Shown: piece after piece, positions 45,842 through 55,032 of the stretch | Layout: every line of letters starts with the position of its first letter | Numbering within the stretch: the first letter of the stretch is position 1 | Origin: Viridibacterium sp035456105 | GTDB taxonomy: Bacteria; Pseudomonadota; Gammaproteobacteria; Burkholderiales; Rhodocyclaceae | DNA length: 64,000 nucleotides | Assembly: GCA_035456105.1 (NCBI GenBank) | Contig: DATIDV010000039.1 | Coordinates: forward strand, 11,142-75,141 | Direction: 5' to 3' | Program-made: the position numbers and the translations under genes | The notes under the pieces: generated by a model | Told to the model about the DNA's origin: nothing | The model's input: only the letters and a program-made list of their open reading frames with translations | Database searches by the model: none

Positions 45842-46483
45842 CTACGCCGGCTTGCCGCGCGACTTGAGCCAGGCAATAACCACCGGCAACAGTGAAATGC
45901 CGATGATGCTCAGAATGAAAATGCTCAGATTGCTGCGCACGAACGGGATATTTGCGAAGAAATAACCAGCATAAGTCAGCGAGCCGATCCAGATAGCGCC
46001 ACCGAGAATGTCCAGCGGCAGAAAACGGTGCCAATCCATCTTCGCGACGCCAGCCACAAAGGGGGCAAAGCTGCGAACGATGGGCATGAAACGCGCAATG
46101 ATGATGGTCTTGCCGCCGTGATGTTCAAAGTAGGCGTGCGTCTTGTCGAAGGCCGCACGATTGAACAGGCGAGATTGTTCCCAGCGGAAAACACGCGGCC
46201 CGACGAAACGCCCGATCCAGTAGTTGAAGTTGTCGCCCAGCACTGCCGCACAAAACAGGAGGAACGCAAGCAGATGAACATCCATATGGCCCGTCGCCGC
46301 CAGCCCACCCGCCACGAACAGCAATGAGTCGCCAGGCAGGAATGGCATGACGACCAGCCCTGTCTCACAGAAAATGATGGCAAACAGAATGGCGTAAATC
46401 CAGGGACCATATTGCAGGGCCAGTTCGGACAGGTGTTTGTCCAGATGAAGAATGATGTCGACGAATTGCAGCAGATAGTCCAT
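45842..46483 (-). CDS. DedA/VTT-family membrane protein
   Basis: 213 residues with about five hydrophobic segments and the DedA signature (FCETGLVVMPFLPGDSLLFVAG at about 35-57, GDNFNYWIGRFVG, then the conserved Gly-Gly and RFMPIVRSFAPFVAG). Family members help recycle undecaprenyl phosphate or phospholipids across the membrane and support envelope pH homeostasis. The start MDYLLQFVDIILHLDKHL aligns in pattern with E. coli DedA. ATGs at 46495 and 46516 are alternatives; none has a clear ribosome site. Confidence 0.9.
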   Translation of the reverse strand: MDYLLQFVDIILHLDKHLSELALQYGPWIYAILFAIIFCETGLVVMPFLPGDSLLFVAGGLAATGHMDVHLLAFLLFCAAVLGDNFNYWIGRFVGPRVFRWEQSRLFNRAAFDKTHAYFEHHGGKTIIIARFMPIVRSFAPFVAGVAKMDWHRFLPLDILGGAIWIGSLTYAGYFFANIPFVRSNLSIFILSIIGISLLPVVIAWLKSRGKPA

Positions 46484-46705
46484 GAGGCGGGCCATGCGAG
46501 GGGTCAAGGTCGCCATGATAGAGCATGCTGTCGTGTCGGCAGTCGGCACAAAGGTTTGATCGTCGTCAGCAAGCTGATGGTTTTTCGAGTTTCAGGGCCT
46601 AAATACTGGATTTTTATAAAAATATGAACAATAACAACTCATCAACCTTGGTCGCCCAACACTCAAGCCAAAGATTGTGATCCTTCGCAAATGCAGGAGA
46701 AATTC

Positions 46706-46888
46706 ATGCCGAGAACACTGCTATTGGCACTGATTGCGACTGCGATGTCGACCTGCACCCGGTCGGCGGTCGCGGAAGGCGCAATCAAGGCGCCAAACAA
46801 TATTCGCAAGCTGCCTCTGAGCGACCGGCGTCGCGGGGAAGAAAATCCGGATCAGGGTACGCGTGAGGTTCCCGCCGTAACACACTGA
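46706..46888 (+). CDS. Small secreted protein of unknown function
   Basis: 60 residues from an ATG with a good AGGAGA site five bases upstream; an ATG five codons earlier lies over that site and is less likely. An N-terminal signal peptide is visible (PRTLLLALIATAMS, cleavage probably after SAVA near residue 23). A short, charged, cysteine-free mature part of about 37 residues follows (RKLPLSDRRRGEEN). It lies alone between dedA (divergent) and the DUF3369 gene (convergent). I do not recognise a family. Confidence 0.5.
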   Translation: MPRTLLLALIATAMSTCTRSAVAEGAIKAPNNIRKLPLSDRRRGEENPDQGTREVPAVTH

Positions 46889-46902
46889 GCCGGCAGCCCC
46901 GA

Positions 46903-49197
46903 TCAGTGCATAACCGGGCGCTCGCGTAGCCAGGTGTCAAACTGCTCGGCGCTCATCGGGCGGGCAAACAGATATCCCTGCATCCTCTCGCAGCCAAGGG
47001 CAAGCAAAGCATCCTTCTGGTCTTCCGTTTCGACACCTTCAGCCGTCATATCGAGGCTGCGCCCTTGCGCCAGCATCACCACAGTCGCTGCGAGCGAATG
47101 ATCGGCAGATGAATTACAGACCTTGTCGACAAAGGCACGATCTATTTTCAGTTGGTCAGCCGGCAGCAATGCGATCTGGCCCAATGAGGAAAACCCGGTG
47201 CCGAAGTCGTCAATGGCAAAACGCACCCCAAAGCGCCGCAGGTCTTCGATCTGCTCCATGACATGCACATGCCCCTCTAGCGCAATCGATTCGGTAATTT
47301 CCAGGGTGACTGCCGCGGCAGGCACGTCGCACAAGTCAATAAGGCGTTTGACCTGTTTGGCAAAGTCTTCAGCCCGGAACTGGACCGATGACACATTGAT
47401 ACTCATGACCATGTCATCGAGCCCTTGGGCGCGCCAGCGAGCCAGCCGGTCGAGAGCCGTCTCAATCACCCACAGCCCAAGTTCATTGATCAGTCCCGTA
47501 CGTTCAGCCAACGGGATAAAACGTAGCGGCGCGACGGACTCGCCGAAATCGTTCCTCCAGCGCAGCAACGCCTCGGCTCCAAGCACCTCACCACTGCGAG
47601 CGTTCATCAGCGGCTGGTAAGCAAGGCTCAAGCCCCGTTTGAAATCGATGGCTGCGCGCAGGCTGTGAAGCATGGAGACGCGGCTTTGCACATCTTCCGA
47701 CATGGCACGCGTGAAATAACTCCAGGCACCTCCGCCTGACTGACGCGCCTGACTGAGCGCAAGGTTGGCGCTGCGCATCAGTTCCACCGCGCTCCCGCGG
47801 CTGTCGGCCACGCGCACGATGCCCATACGCACCTGCACCGACAACGCGTGACCATGTACGAAGAACGGCGACTCGAAAGCGCGACGCATTGCCACCGGAT
47901 CAATCGCGTTCTCCGGCCCGAACAGCGCGAACACATCGCCAGAGATTCGTGCGCAACTAACTTCCGGGCCGACCGCAGCACGCAAGCGCCGGGAAACCCC
48001 GATCAATAAGGTGTCCCCACAGCGGTGCCCGAGCGCATCGTTGATATCGGAAAAGCGCACGACATCCGCCAACGCAAGGCAACGCGAATTGCCCGATCGC
48101 GCAAACAGATCCTGATCGACATCGGACAGGAAACGCGTGCGATTGGGCAAATGCGTCAATGGATCAAAGAAGGCAAAAAAGTCCAGGCGCTCGAACAGAT
48201 CTACGTTCTCAAAACCCACGGTCAGGTTGGCCGCCAGAATTTCCAGCAAGCGACGCGATATCGGCGAGATGTCTTTGCCAGCGACATCGAAAACCGACAC
48301 GGCATCGCGCGTGCCGCCCCCCATCCAGATAAAGACGCGACCACCCTCAAAAAGCATCGAGCGCGCCGCCACACAGCGCTGGATTGCGCGCAGCAGGTCC
48401 GTCTCCACAATCTTGTCCAGCGGCATGCCGAGCAGCCCGGCGTAATCCCCCACCGCATGCAATACGGACATACCGGTGACTGTGCGATCGGGTGACGCGG
48501 GCAAGTCCACACAAACGAGACCATTAAGTGGGCAACCCAGCAAGCTGCCCACGTGCGCCAGCAACTGCTTGGCAAACTCCGAGGCGGAGCGGATACGGAA
48601 CATGGTGTTGGCCGCTCGCGAGACTTCGCCGAGGCCATGATTGGTGCGTTCGATATGTTCAAGCTGCGCATAGGCACGCACCGCAGACGTCAAAGTCGTG
48701 ATCAGGCGCGTCTGGGTAAGTTCGGATTTGGTGCGGTAGTCATTGATGTCATAGCGCTCGATGACTTCGAGTTCTGGCGCATAGCCGGGTTGCCCGGTAC
48801 GCAGGACGATACGCAGCGTCTTCAGACCCAGCCGATTGCGGATGGTGTCGACGAGCACCAGACCGGCATCGGTGGTCTCCATCACCACATCCAGCATCGC
48901 CACGGCGATGTCATCGTGCCGGGCCAACAGAACCTCGGCTTCGGCTGCGCTGTGAGCATGGAGCAGGTGCAACGCCACACCATCGATCTTCACGCCACGC
49001 AACGCAAAAGCAGTCGCGCGATGCACCTCTTCATCATCGTCTGCCAGCAGCACACGCCAGACGGAGGCGCCTTTGTCGGCAATCGGCATTACATCAGCAT
49101 CGATCTCTGCGGCAAACATGATCGTGTCATTGCCAGCCTCGTCCGGCATATCCGTGGCTGACGCAAATACCCGTCGTCGCACCGTGTCCCGCACCAT
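46903..49197 (-). CDS. Receiver-DUF3369-GGDEF(degenerate)-EAL cyclic-di-GMP phosphodiesterase
   Basis: 764 residues in order: receiver-like domain (about 45-165, LLADDDEEVHRATAF, phospho-Asp in AMLDVVM), DUF3369 domain (about 190-345), GGDEF domain whose signature is SGDVF instead of GGDEF, and an EAL domain (about 500-755). The EAL part keeps EALLRW, NVSSVQF, LEITESIAL, IDDFGTGFSSL, KIDRAF and AEGVET, so it should hydrolyse cyclic di-GMP, with the GGDEF half perhaps binding GTP. The start at 49197 has a GGGAGG site; in-frame sequence further upstream has no domain. No kinase is adjacent. Confidence 0.9.
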   Translation of the reverse strand: MVRDTVRRRVFASATDMPDEAGNDTIMFAAEIDADVMPIADKGASVWRVLLADDDEEVHRATAFALRGVKIDGVALHLLHAHSAAEAEVLLARHDDIAVAMLDVVMETTDAGLVLVDTIRNRLGLKTLRIVLRTGQPGYAPELEVIERYDINDYRTKSELTQTRLITTLTSAVRAYAQLEHIERTNHGLGEVSRAANTMFRIRSASEFAKQLLAHVGSLLGCPLNGLVCVDLPASPDRTVTGMSVLHAVGDYAGLLGMPLDKIVETDLLRAIQRCVAARSMLFEGGRVFIWMGGGTRDAVSVFDVAGKDISPISRRLLEILAANLTVGFENVDLFERLDFFAFFDPLTHLPNRTRFLSDVDQDLFARSGNSRCLALADVVRFSDINDALGHRCGDTLLIGVSRRLRAAVGPEVSCARISGDVFALFGPENAIDPVAMRRAFESPFFVHGHALSVQVRMGIVRVADSRGSAVELMRSANLALSQARQSGGGAWSYFTRAMSEDVQSRVSMLHSLRAAIDFKRGLSLAYQPLMNARSGEVLGAEALLRWRNDFGESVAPLRFIPLAERTGLINELGLWVIETALDRLARWRAQGLDDMVMSINVSSVQFRAEDFAKQVKRLIDLCDVPAAAVTLEITESIALEGHVHVMEQIEDLRRFGVRFAIDDFGTGFSSLGQIALLPADQLKIDRAFVDKVCNSSADHSLAATVVMLAQGRSLDMTAEGVETEDQKDALLALGCERMQGYLFARPMSAEQFDTWLRERPVMH

Positions 49198-49385
49198 ATC
49201 TTTATTGCCTCCCCGATCTGGTCGCACATTCACGCACAATCGCCGCGCATTCATTGGATCTGGCGCTCCACACTGTCTGAACAGACCCGCCCTGAAACCC
49301 AACGGCAGCGAGCATGCAAGACTGCAATCTTGAAACCAGTCTGCGGTATATCAGATCGCGCCGGACTCCGGCCCTCGGGGAAGCC

Positions 49386-49709
49386 CTAGGTTCCCGTTGG
49401 CGAGGTCGGGCAGGTCGCATTACAAAACCTGGCCAGGCGCAGGTCGAGTTCCGTTACGCCCCCAGCATCGTGAGTGGACAAGGCGATCGAGACCCGGTTG
49501 TAGCCATTGGACCAATCGGGGTGATGGTCAAGGCGCTCGGCCATCATGGCAACGCGCGTCATGAAACCAAAGGCAGCGTTGAAATCACTAAATTTGAAAT
49601 CACGCTGCAACGCGTCCCTGCCCGCCAGCACCACGTGTTGCCAGAGGGGCAAATCCTGCAAGGCCGCTTTGATCTGTGCGGCATCCATCCGTTGAGGTCT
49701 CACGGCCAA
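49386..49709 (-). CDS. phhB: Pterin-4-alpha-carbinolamine dehydratase
   Basis: 107 residues with the family core FKFSDFNAAFGFMTRVAMMAERLDHHPDWSNGYNRV in pattern (the HHP pair with downstream histidine/tyrosine partners). It dehydrates 4a-hydroxytetrahydropterin formed by aromatic amino acid hydroxylases, or supports the molybdopterin pathway in some bacteria. No phenylalanine hydroxylase gene lies in the window. The final residues (FCNATCPTSPTGT) run beyond the usual end. Confidence 0.88.
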   Translation of the reverse strand: MAVRPQRMDAAQIKAALQDLPLWQHVVLAGRDALQRDFKFSDFNAAFGFMTRVAMMAERLDHHPDWSNGYNRVSIALSTHDAGGVTELDLRLARFCNATCPTSPTGT

Positions 49710-49934
49710 CTCCTTGAAGTCGTTGAATCATTAGTCGAGTCGTTGGCCAGATCATTTGCCGATTCGGCTTTGCGCACAACTGGCAATCCCCCGCATACCA
49801 GACCCAGAGCCGCTCCTCGCTTGTCATGGCCCGATCGAACGCTTTTCGCACAGCACCCTCAAGGACTTTCTTCACGCCGCACCGGCAATTCACCTTGACG
49901 CGTGGAAATAGCGAAGTGCAAAATTTGCACATAA
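49710..49934. other. Non-coding stretch upstream of phhB
   Basis: No supported gene. A minus-strand frame (49600-49932) overlaps phhB and has several Cys pairs, but its second half is antiphase to phhB. See the rejected list. Confidence 0.4.
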
Positions 49935-49946
49935 GTTACCGGTAAC
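49935..49946. promoter_or_regulatory. Perfect 12-bp palindrome GTTACCGGTAAC
   Basis: A fully symmetric dyad of the kind bound by LacI/GntR-type repressors (the E. coli GntR operator has the same GTTACCGGTAAC core). It sits between a weak -35-like TTGCAC (49925-49930) and the candidate RNA that follows. No repressor gene is nearby. Confidence 0.45.
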
Positions 49947-49954
49947 AATAGATA

Positions 49955-50100
49955 CATACCCACAAAAACGCCGGCTTCAATGAATTGGCAGCTCATCGCC
50001 TCCCAAGCACGTTGCTTCTTTTTGAGTCCCCGAAAAGGAGCAGTTTGCGGAAGTGTCTCTTGGTCTGTTTCCGCCCCGCCTTCGTGTGGGGTTTTTTTTT
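49955..50100 (+). ncRNA. Candidate small RNA ending in a strong terminator
   Basis: The stem CCCCGC / GTGGGG with loop CTTCGT (50074-50091) is followed by nine T residues, a strong plus-strand rho-independent terminator. No gene on this strand ends before it within 3 kb. An internal stem GCGGAA / TTCCGC (50047-50052, 50069-50074) adds structure. A weak -35/-10 pair and a palindrome lie just upstream. Together these suggest a short transcript of about 140 bases. It is not 6S, 4.5S or tmRNA as far as I can see. Confidence 0.4.
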
Positions 50101-50194
50101 GCGAAAGCGGCAACTGGCGCACGGTGATCGAGCGTTTTGCGGACGAACACATGCTTCGTGCGTCGACACGCTGAACAAGCCCTAAAATCGGGGC

Positions 50195-52030
50195 ATGAGC
50201 AAACGCACGCCGCCACGCCAGACAAGCCATGCCCCGCGCACTCCGACCAAACCCGACCCACATGCCGGTTTTTTCGTACAGGCGCTGACCGCCCACCAGC
50301 AAGGCAAACTGGCCGACGCGGAGCGTGGGTACGCTTTCATCCTCGACAAGAACCCGCAGCATTTCGACGCGCTGCACTACCTCGGCATCGTCAAGCTACA
50401 ACTCGGTCAGGTTAACCCCGGCATTGCACTCATCGAACAAGCGCTGCGGATTCGCCCGGATGCGGCGGAAGCCCTGTCCAATCTGTCGAATGGCTTGATA
50501 CGCGAACGGCGCTACGAAGAAGCGCTGACCAGGCTGGACCGTTCCCTATCCCTGTCGCCCGCGCAGCCTGAAGCGCTGACCAATCGCGGCATCGCGCTCG
50601 GCGCACTCGGCCGCCTTGAAGAAGCCGCCGCCTCGCACGCTCGTGCATTGCAACTGCGCCCGGACTTTCTCGAAGCCCTCAACAACCATGGCAACGCCTT
50701 GCGTGCGCTAGGTCATTTCGACGAAGCACTGGCAGCCTATGACAAAGCACTTTCCCTGCGCGCCGCCTACCCCGAGGCCCTGAACAATCGCGGTCTGGCG
50801 TTACACGCGCTGCACCGTTTCGACGAGGCTATCGCGTCCTTCGACAAGGCTATATCGCTGCGTGCCAACTACCCGGAAGCGCTTAATAATCGCGGCAATT
50901 CCCTCAAGGAACTGCGGCGCTTCGACGAGGCGCTGGCGAACTACGATCAGGCCCTGGCCCTGAAACCCGACTACGCCGAGGCTCTGTACAACCGTGGCAA
51001 TACCTTCGGCGCGCAGAACCAGCATGCGCAAGCCATCATCAACTACGACGCCGCGCTCGCCATGCAGCCTGCACACGCGGACGCCCACTGGAACAAGGGC
51101 ATCTCGCACCTGCTGCAAGGGCAACTGATTACGGGTTGGCCGCAGTACGAGTGGCGTTGGCGGGTCAAGGGTGCTGAAGCACCCCGTACTTTCGATTGTC
51201 CGCGCTGGGACGGCGTGAGTGATCTGCGCGGCAAGCGCCTGCTGCTTTGGACCGAGCAAGGTTTGGGCGACACCATCCAGTTCTCGCGCTACGCCGCCCT
51301 GCTCGCCGAACGCGGCGTCACCGTCGTGCTCGAAGTGCAGGCCCTACTGGCACGCCTGCTCGGCTCACTCGATAGCGTAACCACGGTTGTTGCACGCGGC
51401 GAGCCTCTGCCGCCGACAGATTTTCATTTCCCACTTCTGAGCATGCCTATGGCATGCAATACGACGCTGCAGAATGTGCCCTCCAGCGTGCCCTATCTGA
51501 CCGCCCCAGGCGACAAGCTGGAAGCATGGCAAGAGCGTATGGCGACACTTGCCGCGGACGGCCAGCAACGCAAACCGCGCATCGGCCTCGCCTGCTCCGG
51601 CAACCCGAAGCTCGCCAATGACCGCAACCGCTCGATTCCTCTTGCAGCCTTCCAGCCTCTGCTCGACTGCGATGCGAGCTTCTTCCTCGTACAGAAGGAA
51701 TGCCGCCCCGCGGACGAAGCCTTCCTGCGCGAACAACTGAAAATCCACGATCTGCGCAACCCGCTGGTCGACTTCACGGATACGGCAGCAGCCCTGACGC
51801 AACTCGACATGCTGGTCACGGTGGACACCTCGGTAACGCATCTGGCGGGCGCGCTCGGCACGCCGGTAGCCCTGCTGCTGCCCTTCGTGCCGGACTGGCG
51901 CTGGCTGCTGCAACGTCAGGACAGCCCGTGGTATCCCGGCATGCGCCTGTATCGACAGCCCGAAATCGGTGACTGGGGCAGCGTTATCCAGACGGTGACA
52001 CGGGAATTGAAAAAGACCCTCGCCAGATGA
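50195..52030 (+). CDS. TPR-repeat protein fused to a glycosyltransferase-like (GT9-type) domain
   Basis: 611 residues. About eight to nine TPR units of 34 residues fill residues 25-325 (for example FDEALAAYDKALSLRAAYPE). A C-terminal Rossmann-like domain of the heptosyltransferase/GT9 type follows (LLLWTEQGLGDTIQFSRYA, RIGLACSGNPKLANDRNRSI, VTVDTSVTHLAGALGTPV). The last motif is the typical sugar-nucleotide-binding end of ADP-heptose transferases. No signal peptide. It could glycosylate a protein or envelope component guided by TPR contacts; the acceptor is unknown. It has its own strong terminator. Confidence 0.88.
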   Translation: MSKRTPPRQTSHAPRTPTKPDPHAGFFVQALTAHQQGKLADAERGYAFILDKNPQHFDALHYLGIVKLQLGQVNPGIALIEQALRIRPDAAEALSNLSNGLIRERRYEEALTRLDRSLSLSPAQPEALTNRGIALGALGRLEEAAASHARALQLRPDFLEALNNHGNALRALGHFDEALAAYDKALSLRAAYPEALNNRGLALHALHRFDEAIASFDKAISLRANYPEALNNRGNSLKELRRFDEALANYDQALALKPDYAEALYNRGNTFGAQNQHAQAIINYDAALAMQPAHADAHWNKGISHLLQGQLITGWPQYEWRWRVKGAEAPRTFDCPRWDGVSDLRGKRLLLWTEQGLGDTIQFSRYAALLAERGVTVVLEVQALLARLLGSLDSVTTVVARGEPLPPTDFHFPLLSMPMACNTTLQNVPSSVPYLTAPGDKLEAWQERMATLAADGQQRKPRIGLACSGNPKLANDRNRSIPLAAFQPLLDCDASFFLVQKECRPADEAFLREQLKIHDLRNPLVDFTDTAAALTQLDMLVTVDTSVTHLAGALGTPVALLLPFVPDWRWLLQRQDSPWYPGMRLYRQPEIGDWGSVIQTVTRELKKTLAR

Positions 52031-52033
52031 ACG

Positions 52034-52066
52034 AAAGCCGATCAGGTTTCCCGATCGGCTTTTTCC
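52034..52066 (+). terminator. Rho-independent terminator of the TPR-glycosyltransferase gene
   Basis: A 10-bp stem AAAGCCGATC / GATCGGCTTT (loop AGGTTTCCC) followed by TTCCTTTT, three bases past the stop codon. Confidence 0.85.
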
Positions 52067-52099
52067 TTTTGCCACACTTCCGCGCGGGCTATGCCGCCC

Positions 52100-54268
52100 T
52101 TACTTTGCCTGTTTGGCGGCCTCTCCTGGCAGACGCTCCAGCAAGGTAATGCGATCGCCATACAGCACCAGATTGCCGGTGATCGGGTCCGGCAGGATCG
52201 ACTTGATGCGCGAACCGGTATTGGTCTTCAGCGCCGCCCAGGTCAGGCCCGAATCCACCGAGCGCAGCACCACGCCACCACGCCCGGCAAGCAGGATGGC
52301 ATTGCTGCCCGGTTCGATGGAGAAAGAGCGCACCAGCGCCTCGGTACCCGTGGACACCGGCAGCCAGCTCTTGCCCTCGTCTTCCGAACGCAGGATCGTG
52401 CCGCCATCCCCCGCCACCAGCAGCGCCTTGCCTTTCGGGTCGGCAAAGATGGAGCCGAGCAGGCGCACGCTGCCGCTCTCGACTCCGGCCCAGGTCTTGC
52501 CTCCGTCGGCCGAACGCAGGATCAGTCCCTTTGCGCCGACCAGTACGAAGACATTGCGCTCTGAATCGAAGAGGCCGCCATACAAGGTGGATGTCGTGCC
52601 GGTCGGCACCAGCGCCCAGCTCTTGCCTGCATCATCCGAACGCGCCAGCGCACCATCTGCGCCATATACCCACATCGTGCCGGACCTGGCATCCACCTCG
52701 CCGCGGAAGAAGGCCGCATCGACCAGCACCGGCAATGCCGTTTCGCGCTTGCCTTCGTCTTCAAGCAAGGCCATCGCGCCACTGTCACCAAACATCACGA
52801 CGGCACCGCTCTTCGGGTGCGTGATGAAACCTTGATACACCGGGCCCTGCTTGCTACCGAACTTCCAGGACTTGCCACCATCATCGGACAGCAACCACGA
52901 ACTCTGGCCGCCAACGGCAACAACAGACTTGCTCACCGGTTCGTAACCCACCTTGAACAGGTAGGCAGGCTCGATGAGCTGCTTCATGACCGAGGACTCC
53001 CAGGTACGACCACCATCACGTGACCGCGCCAGCATGCGATTCGCGCCCACCGCAATCAGGTCGCTCGAGACAGGCTCCAGAGCAATGCCATGCACATACT
53101 CCGGAACACCGGCTGAAACGGTTTTCCATGACTTGCCTGCATCATGCGAAGCAACGACCCAGCCCGTCCCGCCAACGGCCACAAGCGCCCCGCTCTTGGC
53201 GTCGTAGACCACGCCATTGAGGGTACGCGCTTCACCGGCACTCACGAGCAGCCAGGTCTTGCCAAGATCTTCGGAGTGCATCGTAAAGCCGCCATCGCCG
53301 ACCGCAACCAGCGTCGTGGCGGAAACCTGTGCCAGTCGCGTGAACGACACGCCATTTGGCGTGCCCAGCGTAGCCCAGGTGTTGCCCCCATCTTCCGAGC
53401 GCGCCACCTTGCCGCCAGTCGCCAGCGCGATGAGCGTGCCGCTGGCGGAGTCTTGCAGCATGTGCACGATGTGCTCCGTGCCCGACTCAATGGTGCGCCA
53501 GACATGACCGCCATCGCTCGAACGCTGGATCTTGCCGTTGGCGACACCGCCAATCAGGTCGCCACTGCGTTGCTCGACAATGAGGGTCGTGAAGGCCTCA
53601 TCAGTGCCACTCTTCACCGGACTCCAGCTGCGACCTTCATCACTTGATACCAGTGCTACGCCTTGGCCGCCCAGCGCCACAAGGGTGCCATGCTTCGCAT
53701 CAGCCGCCAGCAGACCCAGGCCGACGGGCGCCGGCAACGGCACGCGCTGCCAATGCACGCCACCGTCTTCCGACCGCAGAATCAAGCCATCGACACCCGC
53801 TGCGATGACGAACTTGCCCTTCGGATCGGCATATGCTGTTTGCAAATTCGACGTAGCGCCGGTATTTACCGCCGTCCAGTGCTTGCCCTCATCCTCCGAA
53901 TACACCAGGGCGCCTTCGGTGCCGACTGCGACCAATCGCTTTGTGCCCGGCACGTTGACGATCTGTTGCAGCGAAGCCGTCGTAGCGGGTTCGCCGACAC
54001 TCCAGTTGTCTCCACCATTGGCGCTACGCCACACCGCTCCGTCGGTACCGACAGCCATCACGACGCCGTTGTCGAGACCAACAATGCTGTACAGCGAAGG
54101 ATTGGTCACCACCGCGCGATACTCACCAGGCTGGTCACCCAGCTCGACCGCAGTACGCGATACGTCGGAGCGATCGCATGCGCTCAGGGCAAGGGCAGTC
54201 AATGCAATCGACAGCAGCAGAAAAAGCCTTCGCGAAAGCGGCGCCGGCGTTGTGGGCACTCGAATCAT
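52100..54268 (-). CDS. Large YCF48/BNR-type beta-propeller lipoprotein with 15 Asp-box repeats
   Basis: 722 residues with a lipoprotein signal peptide (lipobox ALSAC, Cys about residue 31). The mature part is built of about 43-residue units, each ending in an Asp-box (S-x-D-x-G-x-x-W). I count 15, from SANGGDNW to SVDSGLTW; the eleventh (LEDEGKRE) has lost its Trp. This is enough for two seven-bladed propellers. YCF48-like domains in other systems assist photosystem II assembly or bind ligands, but here the role is unknown. The start at 54268 has an AGGAGA site. It is divergent from two pseudopilin genes. Confidence 0.88.
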   Translation of the reverse strand: MIRVPTTPAPLSRRLFLLLSIALTALALSACDRSDVSRTAVELGDQPGEYRAVVTNPSLYSIVGLDNGVVMAVGTDGAVWRSANGGDNWSVGEPATTASLQQIVNVPGTKRLVAVGTEGALVYSEDEGKHWTAVNTGATSNLQTAYADPKGKFVIAAGVDGLILRSEDGGVHWQRVPLPAPVGLGLLAADAKHGTLVALGGQGVALVSSDEGRSWSPVKSGTDEAFTTLIVEQRSGDLIGGVANGKIQRSSDGGHVWRTIESGTEHIVHMLQDSASGTLIALATGGKVARSEDGGNTWATLGTPNGVSFTRLAQVSATTLVAVGDGGFTMHSEDLGKTWLLVSAGEARTLNGVVYDAKSGALVAVGGTGWVVASHDAGKSWKTVSAGVPEYVHGIALEPVSSDLIAVGANRMLARSRDGGRTWESSVMKQLIEPAYLFKVGYEPVSKSVVAVGGQSSWLLSDDGGKSWKFGSKQGPVYQGFITHPKSGAVVMFGDSGAMALLEDEGKRETALPVLVDAAFFRGEVDARSGTMWVYGADGALARSDDAGKSWALVPTGTTSTLYGGLFDSERNVFVLVGAKGLILRSADGGKTWAGVESGSVRLLGSIFADPKGKALLVAGDGGTILRSEDEGKSWLPVSTGTEALVRSFSIEPGSNAILLAGRGGVVLRSVDSGLTWAALKTNTGSRIKSILPDPITGNLVLYGDRITLLERLPGEAAKQAK

Positions 54269-54517
54269 TAAAGTCTCCTGTCGGGTCTTAAGACCCGCTT
54301 TTCTTTTGGTTGAATCTGCCTGACTGATCTGCCTGCGCAAGGCTGAGCGTGATCGCGTTCGCGATGCCATTCCATGTCGGCGCGCGCAAGCTGCGTTGCA
54401 GTCTACTTGAGTGCCCTGCTTTGCCCAATATTGCGGCACAGCACATGGACTCGTGGTGACACAACATGCAAAATGCGCGCTCGCCAACACTTCCGCGTGT
54501 CCCCGCCAAGCCTCGTG

Positions 54518-55024
54518 ATGCTTCAGACCCTCACCTCCCGTCGCAACCTACGGCGGCCCCGCAGCGGATTCAGCCTCATCGAATTGCTGATCACGCTGGC
54601 CATCCTGGCAGTGCTGGCCAGCATCGCAGTGCCGATCGCACAGGTGTCGGTGCAGCGCGGCAAGGAACAGGAACTACGCTTGGCGTTGCGCGAGATACGT
54701 CTGGCTATCGATAAGTACAAGACCGCTTCCGACCAGGGCGTGATCGCCTCCGAAGTCGGCTCACCCGGCTACCCCAAGACACTGGACGATCTTGTTCTCG
54801 GCAAGGTTGACCAGCGCACTTCGGCCGGCCGCAAGATCTACTTCCTGCGCCGCATCCCGCGCGACCCGCTCAGCGACGACCCTGCGATACCGGACGTGGA
54901 AACCTGGGGCAAGCGTAGCTACGCCAGCGATGCCGCAGATCCGCGCGAAGGGGACGATGTCTACGATATCTACTCCAAGTCCGAAGGCATCGGGCTCAAC
55001 GGCATTCCCTACAAGCGCTGGTAA
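54518..55024 (+). CDS. GspG-like pseudopilin
   Basis: 168 residues: basic leader, prepilin peptidase site RSG^FSLIE with Glu at mature position 5, a hydrophobic helix, then a small domain with IRLAIDKYK, YPKTLDDLVLG and RIPRDPLSDDP, the core pattern of major pseudopilins of type II secretion-like systems. It should be an inner-membrane or filament component. A longer frame from 54374 lacks a leader and is rejected in favour of the ATG at 54518. The second pseudopilin follows after eight bases; no secretin, ATPase or platform gene is present in the window. Confidence 0.88.
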   Translation: MLQTLTSRRNLRRPRSGFSLIELLITLAILAVLASIAVPIAQVSVQRGKEQELRLALREIRLAIDKYKTASDQGVIASEVGSPGYPKTLDDLVLGKVDQRTSAGRKIYFLRRIPRDPLSDDPAIPDVETWGKRSYASDAADPREGDDVYDIYSKSEGIGLNGIPYKRW

Positions 55025-55032
55025 AGGCACGC

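Noticed and set aside
46903..49197. Active diguanylate cyclase
   Set aside because: The signature reads SGDVF, so cyclase activity is not expected.
49600..49932. A minus-strand 110-codon frame with Cys pairs (CKFC, CRCG, CQLC)
   Set aside because: It overlaps phhB in another frame for its last third and its residues there are a shadow. The Cys-rich start is interesting but not enough to call a gene.
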